Source of the DNA: Bacillota bacterium
GTDB taxonomy: Bacteria > Bacillota > Clostridia > Christensenellales > UMGS416
NCBI GenBank assembly: GCA_023398815.1
Contig: JAEWRW010000020.1
Span: 62,001-126,000 of the forward strand
Reading direction: 5' to 3'
DNA: 64,000 bases
Both the position numbers and the translations under genes were made by a program. Numbering within the stretch: position 1 is the first letter of the stretch; each line of letters opens with the position of its first letter. Below are positions 15,546 through 23,107 of this stretch, piece by piece. The notes beneath the pieces are model-generated. The model made no database searches and was not told the origin of the DNA. It was given only the letters and a program-made list of their open reading frames with translations.

Positions 15546-16308
15546 TCACTTTGCCGCCAGCAGGGTGAATTCGCCGGGGATACGGGCGTCGTCCCAGTGG
15601 GGGTGCTCGTGGAACTCCAGCAGGGTGAACCCGGCACCCAGCAGGCCATTGAGAGTGTCAGCGAGCGTGTAGAAGCGCAGGGAACAATCGGGGAAGGCAG
15701 CCTGTTCCTCTGGCGAAAAGAAGCTCTTGTAAGCCACATCGCCCCGGTGGATGCCGCTGTCGAAGTAGTCACCCGCCGCAGCTTCAGCGCTCTTGCCGAT
15801 GTTGCCCACCGGTAGCACCTTGCGCAGGGGGTGGAAGTCGCTCAGCAGCAGCCGTCCGCCGGGCTTCAGGATGCGGTGCAGCGTGGCATAGAAGAGGCTG
15901 AGGTCTTGAAAGTAGTGCAGGATGCCGCCCTCCAGGTAGGCCAGGTCAAAGCAGCCATTCCATTGCTCGCCGGCCATGCAGAAGTCGCCCAGCTCGTATC
16001 CCAGCTCCACCCCGGCGCAGGCCGCCAGCTCCAGCGCGTAGCGTCGGTTCTCCTGCGAGAGGTCGAAGACCGTCACCTTCCGCCCCCAGCAGGGCCAGCG
16101 GCACGGCAATGCGGCCGTTGGAGCCACAGGGGTTGGCGATGCGCAAGCCCTGCACCTGCTCCAGCCACCGGCGGTGGTGCCGCAGGCGGGCGGCGGGGTC
16201 CCGCAGGAGTTCCTCCGCCTTCTCCTGTGGCGTGCCGTTGTTGCGGCACCAGAACTCATAGGCGCGGTGCTCCCAGGCTGTTTTGTTCTGCTGCGTGGCG
16301 TCAATCAT
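15546..16308 (-). pseudogene. Class I SAM-dependent methyltransferase, frameshifted
   Basis: Two minus-strand frames join into one methyltransferase. The start at 16308 gives MIDATQQNKTAWEHRAYEFW and reads through the SAM motif (RIANPCGSNGRIAVPLALLG). Family-like sequence then resumes in another frame at VTVFDLSQENRRYALELAA and runs to 15546 through DLAYLEGGILHYF and LKPGGRLLLSDFHP. The switch lies near 16080 in a G-rich tract (CTGGGGGCGGAAGG on the minus strand), consistent with one extra base. The substrate is unknown. This is either a disrupted gene or a sequencing/assembly error. Confidence 0.78.
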
Positions 16309-16367
16309 GGCCGTCCTCCTGTGTCGGTGGTGTCACCCAGCGTGGCTTTGGCGAGGAGCCGCGTGGG

Positions 16368-16475
16368 CTAGAATTCGTAAGGGGCCAGCCCTTCGATGCG
16401 GGCGGAGAAGAGCTTGAACTTCTCCATCATGAGGGGCAGCGCCTGCACAAGCCGTGTTGGTTTGTTGATGAGCAT
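16368..16475 (-). pseudogene. Possible gene remnant, 35-codon reading frame
   Basis: A short minus-strand frame, MLINKPTRLVQALPLMMEKF followed by KLFSARIEGLAPYEF. Its composition looks coding, but it has no ribosome site, and the same frame continues upstream without a start. It could be the C-terminal remnant of a lost protein. I do not recognise the family. Confidence 0.3.
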
Positions 16476-16548
16476 ACGCAAGTGGAGTAGGGGTGGTATC
16501 CAGCTATCATATCACAAATTCTATTGAGTTGCCTGCTTCCTGGTATCG

Positions 16549-16564
16549 CGTCAGGTTCCTGACG
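16549..16564. repeat. Perfect palindrome
   Basis: CGTCAGG-TT-CCTGACG, about 85 bases ahead of the next promoter. It is operator-like, but the binding protein is unknown. The rest of the gap 16476–16773 holds only this palindrome and the promoter below. Confidence 0.4.
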
Positions 16565-16648
16565 GCTGCCGGATAGACAGGTGCTGTCCATTGTCCTCCA
16601 AGCGCGTCTATGGGTGGTCGTTTCCGGCCACGCCCGGGAGTGGTGTGG

Positions 16649-16654
16649 TATAAT
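16649..16654 (+). promoter_or_regulatory. Extended -10 element of the glycosidase gene
   Basis: TGGTATAAT (TATAAT at 16649–16654) fits an extended -10 promoter. No good -35 element is present at the usual distance. Confidence 0.5.
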
Positions 16655-16773
16655 GAACCCAACAGAATGCGGCGCTGGGGTACCGCGAAGGCGTGAGTGC
16701 AGGTTGCCAGGATTGCGTGCCTAGGCCCATGCCCGGTGGAAGCGCCGGTAATCTGGCGGTGGAGGAGAATAAC

Positions 16774-18897
16774 GTGGAAGAAAACAAAGCAACCGTGCCG
16801 TGGTACAAACGGACCTACCGGTGGGCGCAGACCAACCTCACCGAGATCGACCCGGTGGCGTGCGACGTGGAGATGTGGCGGCGCTTCTGGCGGGAGAACG
16901 ACATTCAGGGGATCATCGTCAACGCTGCCGGCATCGTGGCCTATTACCCCAGCCAGTATGGCTTGCAGTACCGGGCCAAGTACCTGGGTGAGCGTGACCT
17001 GATGGGTGAGTTCACCCGTGCCGCGCGGGAGGAAGGCCTTGCCGTGCTGGCCCGCATGGACATCAACCGTGCCACCGGGGAGTTTTACCGCGCGCACCCC
17101 GATTGGTTCGCCGTTGACCGGGAGGGGAACCCCTATACCGCCGGCGACCGGTACCTCTCCTGCATCAACAGTGGGTACTACAGGCAGTACACGCCGGATA
17201 TTTTCCGCGAGGTCATCGACCGCTACCACCCCGATGGCTTCACCGACAACAGCTGGGCGGGCATCGCGGGCATCTGTTACTGCAAAAATTGCCGCGAATC
17301 CTTCCGGCAATACGCAGGGTGCGAGCTGCCCGACGGGGTGGACTATGAGGATCCCATCTACCGCAAATGGCTGAAATGGAGCCAAATGTGCCGCACCGAG
17401 AACTGGAAACTCTTCAACCGCGTGGTGCGGGAGCACGGTGGGGAGGAGTGCCTTTGGATGGGTATGATCCATGGCAACCCCCTCTCTCAGGGCTATTTCC
17501 ACTGCGACCTCAATGAAGTGCTGCGGGACGCCCCCGTCGTCATGCTGGACAGCCAGGGCAGGGACGCCGCGACCGGTTTTGAGCAAAACGGCATCACCGG
17601 CGGCATGATGCATGGCCTGTGTGGTTGGGATGCCACCATGCCCGAGAGCATGAGTAACTATGCGCGCCTGGGAATGACCTTCCGCCGCGCCGCCAACCCA
17701 CCGGAGGAAGCGCGCCTGTGGATGGTGGAGGGGATTGCCGCGGGCATTTCGCCTTGGACACACTTCATTGGGGGTGCACAGGAGGATCGGCGGATGTTTG
17801 CCATTCCCGGGCCGGTGTTCCACTGGCACCGGGCGAATGAACGCCACCTGCACCACCGGACACCGTTGGCGACCATTGGCTTGGGTTGGAGCCAGGACAA
17901 TGTGCTCTTCTATGGCCGGGGCAACGCGGCCGAGATGGCCGGCCTGCCGTTCCGGGGCATGGCACAGGCCCTGACCCGTGGCAGGCAGCAATACGTCCCC
18001 GTGCACCTGGATCGACTCCAGGACCCCGGCATCGATTTGCAGACCCTCGTGCTGCCAGACATCGCTGTGATGAGCGACGAGCAGTTGGAGAGCGTCTGTG
18101 CCTTTGTGCGGCGGGGCGGCAACCTCGTGTACTCCGGCACCACCGGCCTGTTGGATGGCTGGGGTGAAATGCGGAGTAGCTTCCCGCTGGATGAAGTCTG
18201 TGGTGTGCGCCGGTTGCGGGTGGAGGCTCCACGCCCCCACGCGTCGGTCAGCTGGGATGACTGCGCCAACCACACCTATCTGCGCCTGCCAGCCCATCGC
18301 CACGCCATTCTCAAGGGTTTTGAGGACACCGACATCCTGCCCTTTGGCGGCCTGCTGCACGCGGTGGAAGCGAATGGCCTCGCCCCGGTGGCGACGTTCA
18401 TTCCGCCGTTCCCCATCTACCCGCCGGAATTCAGCTACATGGAGACCACGCACACCGACCGGCCCGTCATTCTGGCGGGGGAGACGCCCTATGGCGGCAG
18501 GGTGGTGTACCTGGCGGGGGACATCGACCGTTGCTATGGCCGCACGCGCCTGCCCGACCTGGGGGGCTTGCTGGTCGGCTGCGTGCGCTGGGCCTCTGGT
18601 GAGCAGGCCGTGGAGGTCTTCGCCGACGCGTACCTCGACTGCAAGGCGTACAGGCAGGACGGCCGCGTCATCGTGCACCTCGTCAACTTGACCGGCGCGG
18701 GTCAATGGCCGGCCTATGTGGAACAGGCCCTGCCCACCGGCCCGGTGACCGTGGAGCTGGACACAACGATGCTGCCAGCGCCGACGGAGGCCTTCCTGAC
18801 CGTGGCCGGGCGCAGGGCCAGCTTGGAACGCCGTGGAGACCGGTGGCGGGTGGAGATTGACAACGTGATGGGGCATGAGATGCTGGTTGTGGAGTGA
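16774..18897 (+). CDS. Glycoside hydrolase-like protein (GHL6-type TIM barrel)
   Basis: A 707-residue cytoplasmic protein. GTG 16774 is chosen because GGAGGAG lies six bases upstream. It opens VPWYKRTYRWAQTNLTEIDP and continues GIIVNAAGIVAYYPSQYG and GLAVLARMDINRATGEFYRA, a pattern of the hypothetical glycosyl hydrolase 6 group (TIM barrel, related to beta-galactosidase GH42 and family 10-like enzymes). FTDNSWAGIAGICYC holds a plausible barrel acidic residue and a CxxC pair. A GATase-like trimerisation domain (about 390–560: LVLPDIAVMSDEQLESVCAF, then VRRGGNLVYSG) and a C-terminal beta domain follow. The substrate is unknown. No transporter is nearby, and it stands alone between two terminators. 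Confidence 0.75.
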   Translation: MEENKATVPWYKRTYRWAQTNLTEIDPVACDVEMWRRFWRENDIQGIIVNAAGIVAYYPSQYGLQYRAKYLGERDLMGEFTRAAREEGLAVLARMDINRATGEFYRAHPDWFAVDREGNPYTAGDRYLSCINSGYYRQYTPDIFREVIDRYHPDGFTDNSWAGIAGICYCKNCRESFRQYAGCELPDGVDYEDPIYRKWLKWSQMCRTENWKLFNRVVREHGGEECLWMGMIHGNPLSQGYFHCDLNEVLRDAPVVMLDSQGRDAATGFEQNGITGGMMHGLCGWDATMPESMSNYARLGMTFRRAANPPEEARLWMVEGIAAGISPWTHFIGGAQEDRRMFAIPGPVFHWHRANERHLHHRTPLATIGLGWSQDNVLFYGRGNAAEMAGLPFRGMAQALTRGRQQYVPVHLDRLQDPGIDLQTLVLPDIAVMSDEQLESVCAFVRRGGNLVYSGTTGLLDGWGEMRSSFPLDEVCGVRRLRVEAPRPHASVSWDDCANHTYLRLPAHRHAILKGFEDTDILPFGGLLHAVEANGLAPVATFIPPFPIYPPEFSYMETTHTDRPVILAGETPYGGRVVYLAGDIDRCYGRTRLPDLGGLLVGCVRWASGEQAVEVFADAYLDCKAYRQDGRVIVHLVNLTGAGQWPAYVEQALPTGPVTVELDTTMLPAPTEAFLTVAGRRASLERRGDRWRVEIDNVMGHEMLVVE

Positions 18898-19020
18898 GAC
18901 CTCGACGACGAGCCCTTCGCTGGCACCCGATGCTCGGCACCCTCGAGCCGTGAGTTCTGCCGACCAGTGGGTCATTCACAGCCAACGATAGACGATTCGG
19001 CAGGTAACCTGCCAACATAC

Positions 19021-19060
19021 AAAGGCCCCCGGAACTCTCGCGATTTCCGGGGGCCTTTCT
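19021..19060. terminator. Bidirectional terminator between converging genes
   Basis: A 14-bp stem (AAAGGCCCCCGGAA and its complement) with a ten-base loop, sitting between the glycosidase gene and the converging pcp gene. A short T-rich run follows on the plus strand. Confidence 0.85.
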
Positions 19061-19067
19061 TGCGTTA

Positions 19068-19685
19068 TTAGGGATGCAAGGTGGCCGCGACCACGCCAAT
19101 GGCAACGCCAATGCCTTGAGCAATGGTTTCGGTGGACATGCTCGGCACCGGGGTGGGGTGGGCCGCTGCCTGCGCGGTGGTGTAGGGCACGTGCAGGAAC
19201 CCTGCGGGGGTGCGCAGGCCGTTCTGCTGCAAGAAATGCAGCACGCCGTACAGCAGGTGATTGCACACAAACGTGCCCGCCGTGTTGGACACACTGGCCG
19301 GCAGCCCCGCAGCGCGCATGGCCCCAACCATGGCCTTGATGGGCAGGGTGGAGAAGTAGGCGGACGGGCCATTGGGCTCGATGGGTACGTCCGTTGGTTG
19401 GTTGCCCTCGTTGTCCGGTATGGTGGCGTCGTCCATGTTGATGGCGACCCGCTCGGGCGTGAACCCGTACCGTCCACCGGCCTGGCCGATGCACAGCACG
19501 GCGTCGGGCCGCTCCCGGGCGATGGCGTCGGCCACAACCCCGACACTACGCCGGAACACGGTAGGCACCACAAGTTTGACGACATTGACCTCGCCTATCC
19601 GGTCGGGCACCAGCTTCACCGCCTCCTGCGCTGGGTTGATGGATTCCCCGCCGAAGGGGTCAAAGGCGGTCAGAAGCAGTTTCAT
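19068..19685 (-). CDS. pcp: Pyroglutamyl-peptidase I
   Basis: A 205-residue cytoplasmic cysteine peptidase (family C15) that removes N-terminal pyroglutamate. All three catalytic residues are visible: Glu in GFTPERVAINMDDATIPDNEG-type context, Cys in SNTAGTFVCNHLLYG and His in AGFLHVPYTT. The N-terminus LLLTAFDPFGGESINPAQEA is diagnostic. The length matches the family. The gene ends just before a bidirectional terminator. It begins about 70 bases from the end of the YjbR-family gene and may share its transcript. Confidence 0.96.
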   Translation of the reverse strand: MKLLLTAFDPFGGESINPAQEAVKLVPDRIGEVNVVKLVVPTVFRRSVGVVADAIARERPDAVLCIGQAGGRYGFTPERVAINMDDATIPDNEGNQPTDVPIEPNGPSAYFSTLPIKAMVGAMRAAGLPASVSNTAGTFVCNHLLYGVLHFLQQNGLRTPAGFLHVPYTTAQAAAHPTPVPSMSTETIAQGIGVAIGVVAATLHP

Positions 19686-19756
19686 CGTGGCATCCTCCTG
19701 TGTCTGTTAATGAGTCGGTTGCAGCGTCGTGGCGGGGCACGCCTTCGCTGACGTTA

Positions 19757-20170
19757 TCACCGGTCCGTCAGCTGGTCGCCCCTGTCCAGCGCGGCCAGTT
19801 CCAGCTGGATGTACTTGGGGTATTTCCCCACCACCACGGTGTAGGCGTGGTCAATCATCCTGTGCAGTTCCTCGTCCGGCACCGTGCCATCCAGATTCAC
19901 GGTGTTGAAGTGGGGCTGCTGAACGGGTGGGCAGTGGTAGCCGCGCGTCACCGAGCCCGTGTACAGCCCGCGGTAGTGCTCTGCCGAGATCGGGTCGCAG
20001 TTGAGCGTGACCTTTGGCTCACCCCGCAGCAAAAACGGTTGGGCAAAGATCCGTCCCTTGGCTTGGGAAGGCGCGCGTACCTTCACGACCGGGAGGGTCG
20101 GGTCAAACGGGAAATCCAGATAGGCTCCTGGCTTTTCAAGGCAATAATCAATGATCTGATCCAGCGTCAT
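19757..20170 (-). CDS. MmcQ/YjbR family protein
   Basis: A 137-residue protein with the YjbR fold. The start MTLDQIIDYCLEKPGAYLDF at 20170 is preceded by GAGGTG; the 77 upstream open codons look non-coding. Typical family features are the Phe/Asp-rich segment after the first helix, CDPISAEHYRGLYTGSVTRG, and NTVNLDGTVPDEELHRMIDH. The fold resembles a double-wing DNA-binding motif, but no molecular function is established. It lies between pcp and a DsbA-like gene on the same strand. Confidence 0.92.
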   Translation of the reverse strand: MTLDQIIDYCLEKPGAYLDFPFDPTLPVVKVRAPSQAKGRIFAQPFLLRGEPKVTLNCDPISAEHYRGLYTGSVTRGYHCPPVQQPHFNTVNLDGTVPDEELHRMIDHAYTVVVGKYPKYIQLELAALDRGDQLTDR

Positions 20171-20337
20171 ATTGCACCTCGGATTTCCACAGCAAACAAA
20201 ACGAACCAACGTATCCATCCTAATCCATGGGGCTTGGCGCAGGCAAGCAAAAAAATGCGAAACCGTGGCAGGGGGAGGCCCTGTGGCGTTGCTGGGTTGA
20301 CGACGCTGACGAACCGCTCTCGGCCATCCCAGGCAAC

Positions 20338-20372
20338 AAAATAGCGAACCACAGGAGTGATTCGCCATTTTT
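20338..20372 (-). terminator. Terminator-like hairpin after the DsbA-like gene
   Basis: An imperfect hairpin with core GCGAACCACAGGAGTGATTCGC and flanking A/T runs. It shares all but one base of its 22-base core, loop included, with the tRNA-Leu terminator at 21122. Confidence 0.65.
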
Positions 20373-20410
20373 GCTGAAGCCATTGGCGCAATGTCATTCA
20401 CATCGCCAAC

Positions 20411-20923
20411 TCATTTGCAACAATCTTGCAGGAAAGCTGCCAATTGCTCCTCTGTCACGCCTACACCGCCTACCGCGTCCAGCCGTTTGTCGCCACAGAC
20501 AAAGGAGGGAACCGCCCATACCTTGTTGACCTCATAGGCATAGTCATTCGCTTCAGCGAGCGCCTTCGTGTATGTGCCGTCTGTCAGAGCGGTCACAAAC
20601 GCCCCCGTATCAATGCCCAGTGGTTTCACCGCTTCCGCCAATACCTGTGGATCGTCAATCTGTTGGTGCTCATGGAAGTACATATCAAAAACGCGCTCGT
20701 TATACGCGGCAAGGTCAATGCCATGATCGCGCGCGAAAAACGCACCCATGACTGCTAAGTCGGCATACGGTTTATGCTCGGGTTCTTCCACCTTTGGATG
20801 CGCTTCAACAGGCAGCCACGCAATTTCCGCCTGTGGGTAATCCACCAACAATTGCGTAAAACAACCCAGCCCGCGCAGGCAGTATGGGCAGGTGTGGTCA
20901 AAGAAAACTTCAATCTTGTTCAT
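20411..20923 (-). CDS. DsbA-family thiol oxidoreductase
   Basis: A 170-residue thioredoxin-fold protein without a signal peptide. The active site CPYC comes early (MNKIEVFFDHTCPYCLRG). The helical insertion reads DLAVMGAFFARDHGIDLAAY, and the cis-Pro loop is KVWAVPSFVCGDKRLDAVGG. This is the DsbA/FrnE-like group, cytoplasmic here, and probably acts as a thiol-disulfide oxidoreductase or isomerase. The gene is less GC-rich than its neighbours, which could mean transfer. Its start has AAGGGGG eight bases upstream. A T-rich hairpin at 20338–20372 follows it. Confidence 0.92.
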   Translation of the reverse strand: MNKIEVFFDHTCPYCLRGLGCFTQLLVDYPQAEIAWLPVEAHPKVEEPEHKPYADLAVMGAFFARDHGIDLAAYNERVFDMYFHEHQQIDDPQVLAEAVKPLGIDTGAFVTALTDGTYTKALAEANDYAYEVNKVWAVPSFVCGDKRLDAVGGVGVTEEQLAAFLQDCCK

Positions 20924-21121
20924 ATGTTTTAACCCCCTTATGTTCTTTGAGTGATCGTACCGCTATATTGCGGATTACAAGTCTTTGTACATTTGGTCAG
21001 CCATTCTAAGAATGCCGGTACCACAATGATTACACGGTTTTACAGGAAAAACAATTGCATAAATAAGCTCTTTTTTGTGGAATGTGTTGACAAAAAAGCT
21101 GCAATGGATTGTCAGGCAAAG

Positions 21122-21157
21122 AAAAATCGCGAACCACAGAAGTGATTCGCGATTTTT
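21122..21157 (-). terminator. Intrinsic terminator of tRNA-Leu
   Basis: AAAAATCGCGAA pairs with TTCGCGATTTTT, with inner CAC/GTG pairing and an AGAA loop. On the minus strand a T run follows. It lies 15 bases after the tRNA 3' end. Confidence 0.9.
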
Positions 21158-21171
21158 GCAGCTCTCGCCGC

Positions 21172-21255
21172 TGGTGCGATCGACCGGACTTGAACCGGTA
21201 CGGGAATCCCACACGCCCCTCAAACGTGCGCGTCTGCCAGTTCCGCCACGATCGC
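21172..21255 (-). tRNA. tRNA-Leu (anticodon GAG)
   Basis: Class II tRNA with acceptor stem GCGATCG/CGATCGC and an encoded CCA. The D arm reads TGGCGGAACTGGCAGAC, and the anticodon loop TTGAGGG places GAG at 34–36. A long variable arm (GGGATTCCC) and T arm CCGGTTCAAGTCCGG follow. It decodes CUC and CUU. The flanks fit a single-gene transcript with a perfect promoter upstream and a terminator downstream. Confidence 0.96.
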
Positions 21256-21332
21256 AGGCACTGCGTCGCGTTCCCAAAGCCGGTGAGGAGCCGAACCCGC
21301 CACGGAAACCGTGGGAGTGGAACGCGAAAGTT

Positions 21333-21361
21333 ATTATACGGGCCCCATTTCCGTTTGTCAA
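21333..21361 (-). promoter_or_regulatory. Perfect-consensus sigma-A promoter of tRNA-Leu
   Basis: On the minus strand, TTGACA (21356–21361) and TATAAT (21333–21338) have a 17-base spacer, about 75 bases ahead of the tRNA 5' end. Confidence 0.9.
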
Positions 21362-21431
21362 TGTGTTTTTGGTGCGAATTGGTCGAGCGCGAGGCGAAGG
21401 AACGGGTTTTCTGGCGAAAGGCTCCGTTGGC

Positions 21432-21460
21432 TTGTGTTCCCGGTGGATATGCCGTAAAAT
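21432..21460 (+). promoter_or_regulatory. Predicted sigma-A promoter of the M14 peptidase gene
   Basis: TTGTGT (21432–21437) and TAAAAT (21455–21460) with a 17-base spacer, 35 bases ahead of the start codon. Confidence 0.6.
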
Positions 21461-21495
21461 GATGGAACTGGAAATCCACGCCGCAGGGAGGGAAC

Positions 21496-22791
21496 ATGGC
21501 CTCAAAGGGTGCCCGGAAAACCAAAAGCAACCGCGAGCGCGTCCGGCGCAACAACCGGATTGCCATCGTGTTGTTGGCCTTGCTGGTGCCGCTGCTGCTG
21601 GTGGCGGCGCTGGGCGGCGGTGACGACGCGACCGGCGTGGCCGGCAGCTACACCGTGGCCGACGAGACACTCCCCGTGCTGGCGGCGGCCGACAGTGGGT
21701 CCAACGTTGTGACTACGCTCCGACAAGGCGATGAGGTGCAGGTACTCTCTTTGAGTGGCGCGTATTACAAGCTGGCGCTGGAGAGCGGGCAGGTTGGTTT
21801 TGCGCTGGCCCAGTCCCTGACGAGCAAGGCCACCACCATCAGCAACTGGACAAGCGAATACATCGATACCTCGAAACTGTACACCTACAGCCAGTGCCGC
21901 AAGGATATGAAGGAATTGGACGCGGCTTATGCTGACGCACGCATCGAGAACGTGGGGGAGAGCGTGCTGGGCAACCCCATCGACGCGCTGGTGCTGGGCA
22001 ACCCCAACGCCAAGCGGCGCATTCTGGTGCACGCCGCCATGCACGCGCGGGAGGGCATCACCACGCCGCTCGTCATGCGCCAGGCGGAGAATCTGCTGCA
22101 GGCCGCGAAGAAGAATGCCACCTACCAGGGTGTGAAGGCATCCACCCTGTTGAAGAACGTGGAAATCTGGGTTGTGCCGGTCGTCAACCCCGATGGGGTC
22201 AACCTGGTACAGAAGGGCATCGGCTCGGTGCCCGAGGACAAGCAGGCCAAGGTGCTGGCCCTCAACAAGGGCAGCAAGGACTTCTCCCGCTGGAAGGCCA
22301 ACATCCGCGGCGTCGACCTCAACCGCAATTTCCCGGGCTATTGGGAGGAGGACCCGTCCTACCCCAAACCGGGGCCCCTCAATTTTGCAGGCACCGGCCC
22401 GTTGACTGAGCCCGAGAGCCAGGCGCTCTATGACCTGACGGTGGAGAAGGATTTCACCCTGACTGCCAGCTACCACTGCGTGGGGGAGATTCTCTATTGG
22501 TATGGCCCCAAGCAGGGCATCTTGAACGAGCTCAACTACGTTTCGGCCAAGCAGATCTCCAAGCTCACTGGCTATCGGGTGCTGTCCCGCTCCAGCCAGG
22601 ACCCGAACGGCGGCTACCGGGATTGGTTCATGTGGCAGTATGCCCGCCAGGGATTTACCATTGAGGTGGCGACGGGCAGCGCGCCCGTGCCGACGTCCTC
22701 GTTCCCGTCCATCTGGGGCAAGAATCGTCTGGTCATGGCCCACCTGGCCTGGATGGCATCACCCAAGTCCCTGCTGTCGCTGTTTGGCTGA
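21496..22791 (+). CDS. Membrane-anchored M14 zinc carboxypeptidase with SH3 domain
   Basis: A 431-residue protein. A very basic N-terminus leads into one TM anchor (residues 22–40), an SH3-like domain (about 48–108, VADETLPVLAAADSGSNVVT) and an M14 peptidase domain (about 125–425). The zinc ligands are His183 and Glu186 in MHAREG and His327 in SYHCVGE. The substrate Arg lies in GVDLNRNFPG, and the general base is Glu390 in FTIEVATG. The gamma-D-Glu-diamino acid peptidase group of M14 often carries wall-binding modules, so peptidoglycan peptides are the likely substrate. ATG 21496 follows GGGAGGG. The next 316 bases lead into the integrated element. Confidence 0.93.
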   Translation: MASKGARKTKSNRERVRRNNRIAIVLLALLVPLLLVAALGGGDDATGVAGSYTVADETLPVLAAADSGSNVVTTLRQGDEVQVLSLSGAYYKLALESGQVGFALAQSLTSKATTISNWTSEYIDTSKLYTYSQCRKDMKELDAAYADARIENVGESVLGNPIDALVLGNPNAKRRILVHAAMHAREGITTPLVMRQAENLLQAAKKNATYQGVKASTLLKNVEIWVVPVVNPDGVNLVQKGIGSVPEDKQAKVLALNKGSKDFSRWKANIRGVDLNRNFPGYWEEDPSYPKPGPLNFAGTGPLTEPESQALYDLTVEKDFTLTASYHCVGEILYWYGPKQGILNELNYVSAKQISKLTGYRVLSRSSQDPNGGYRDWFMWQYARQGFTIEVATGSAPVPTSSFPSIWGKNRLVMAHLAWMASPKSLLSLFG

Positions 22792-22851
22792 CATTCCCCG
22801 GCAAAACTAGCCCTCAAACGCCTTAATTATGCGAAAACATCAATGTTTTGG

Positions 22852-22880
22852 TTGCGCTGGTAACTTTCATCGTTTATAAT
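22852..22880 (+). promoter_or_regulatory. Probable native ppdK promoter, now cut off
   Basis: TTGCGC (22852–22857) and a perfect TATAAT (22875–22880) with a 17-base spacer. The last T is also the first base of the left 60-nt repeat. The matching right-hand repeat, in front of ppdK, has TCCGCT at this place, so the -10 element stayed on the far side of the element. Confidence 0.6.
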
Positions 22881-22939
22881 ACGTAGTTGCGTGTAATACT
22901 TCTTTTGTGTGCGCTGGAAGGCCCTGGCAGGGGCAGCGC
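22880..22939 (+). repeat. Left attachment-site repeat with hairpin
   Basis: Left copy of the 60-nt direct repeat. Its second half folds as GCGCTG (22911–22916) with CAGCGC (22934–22939) around an inner CCCT-GGC-AGGG hairpin. It differs from the right copy at 22928 (loop) and 22934 (a stem pair that becomes G·U on the right). Confidence 0.85.
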
Positions 22940-22945
22940 GTTAAG

Positions 22946-22990
22946 AATGGCTTGAATCCGTGGTTTCTAAGCGGGTTCAGGCCATTTTTG
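22946..22990 (+). terminator. Terminator just inside the left end of the element
   Basis: AATGGC-TGAA-CCG pairs with CGG-TTCA-GCCATT with single-base bulges, followed by TTTTGTTCTT. It would stop transcripts entering from the host promoter at 22852. Confidence 0.7.
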
Positions 22991-23011
22991 TTCTTATTAT
23001 GGCACATTGTC

Positions 23012-23028
23012 AAATACACACAACTTTT
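23012..23028 (+). repeat. Left member of a 17-bp inverted pair (integrase arm-type site)
   Basis: AAATACACACAACTTTT. Its exact reverse complement lies at 38013–38029, just inside the right end. A related half site GTTGTGTA occurs at about 23054. Confidence 0.65.
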
Positions 23029-23107
23029 TTATTTATTCAAAGAAAATCCAACAGTTGTGTACACTACAAAAACCATTTTACCTTACTAAAAGGGATGGAA
23101 TACAAAG

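Noticed and set aside
16507..18975. 822-codon minus-strand open frame opposite the glycosidase
   Set aside because: Antisense shadow; the plus-strand protein has family motifs, a promoter and a ribosome site.
21030..21670. Open frames across the tRNA-Leu region
   Set aside because: Translations of the tRNA itself (the typical WRNWQTRTFEG string) with no ribosome sites.
22880..22939. Attachment repeat as a tRNA or SRP RNA gene end
   Set aside because: Although integrases often use tRNA or small RNA genes, the repeat lacks tRNA arms and does not fold as the SRP RNA tip; it fits an mRNA leader better.
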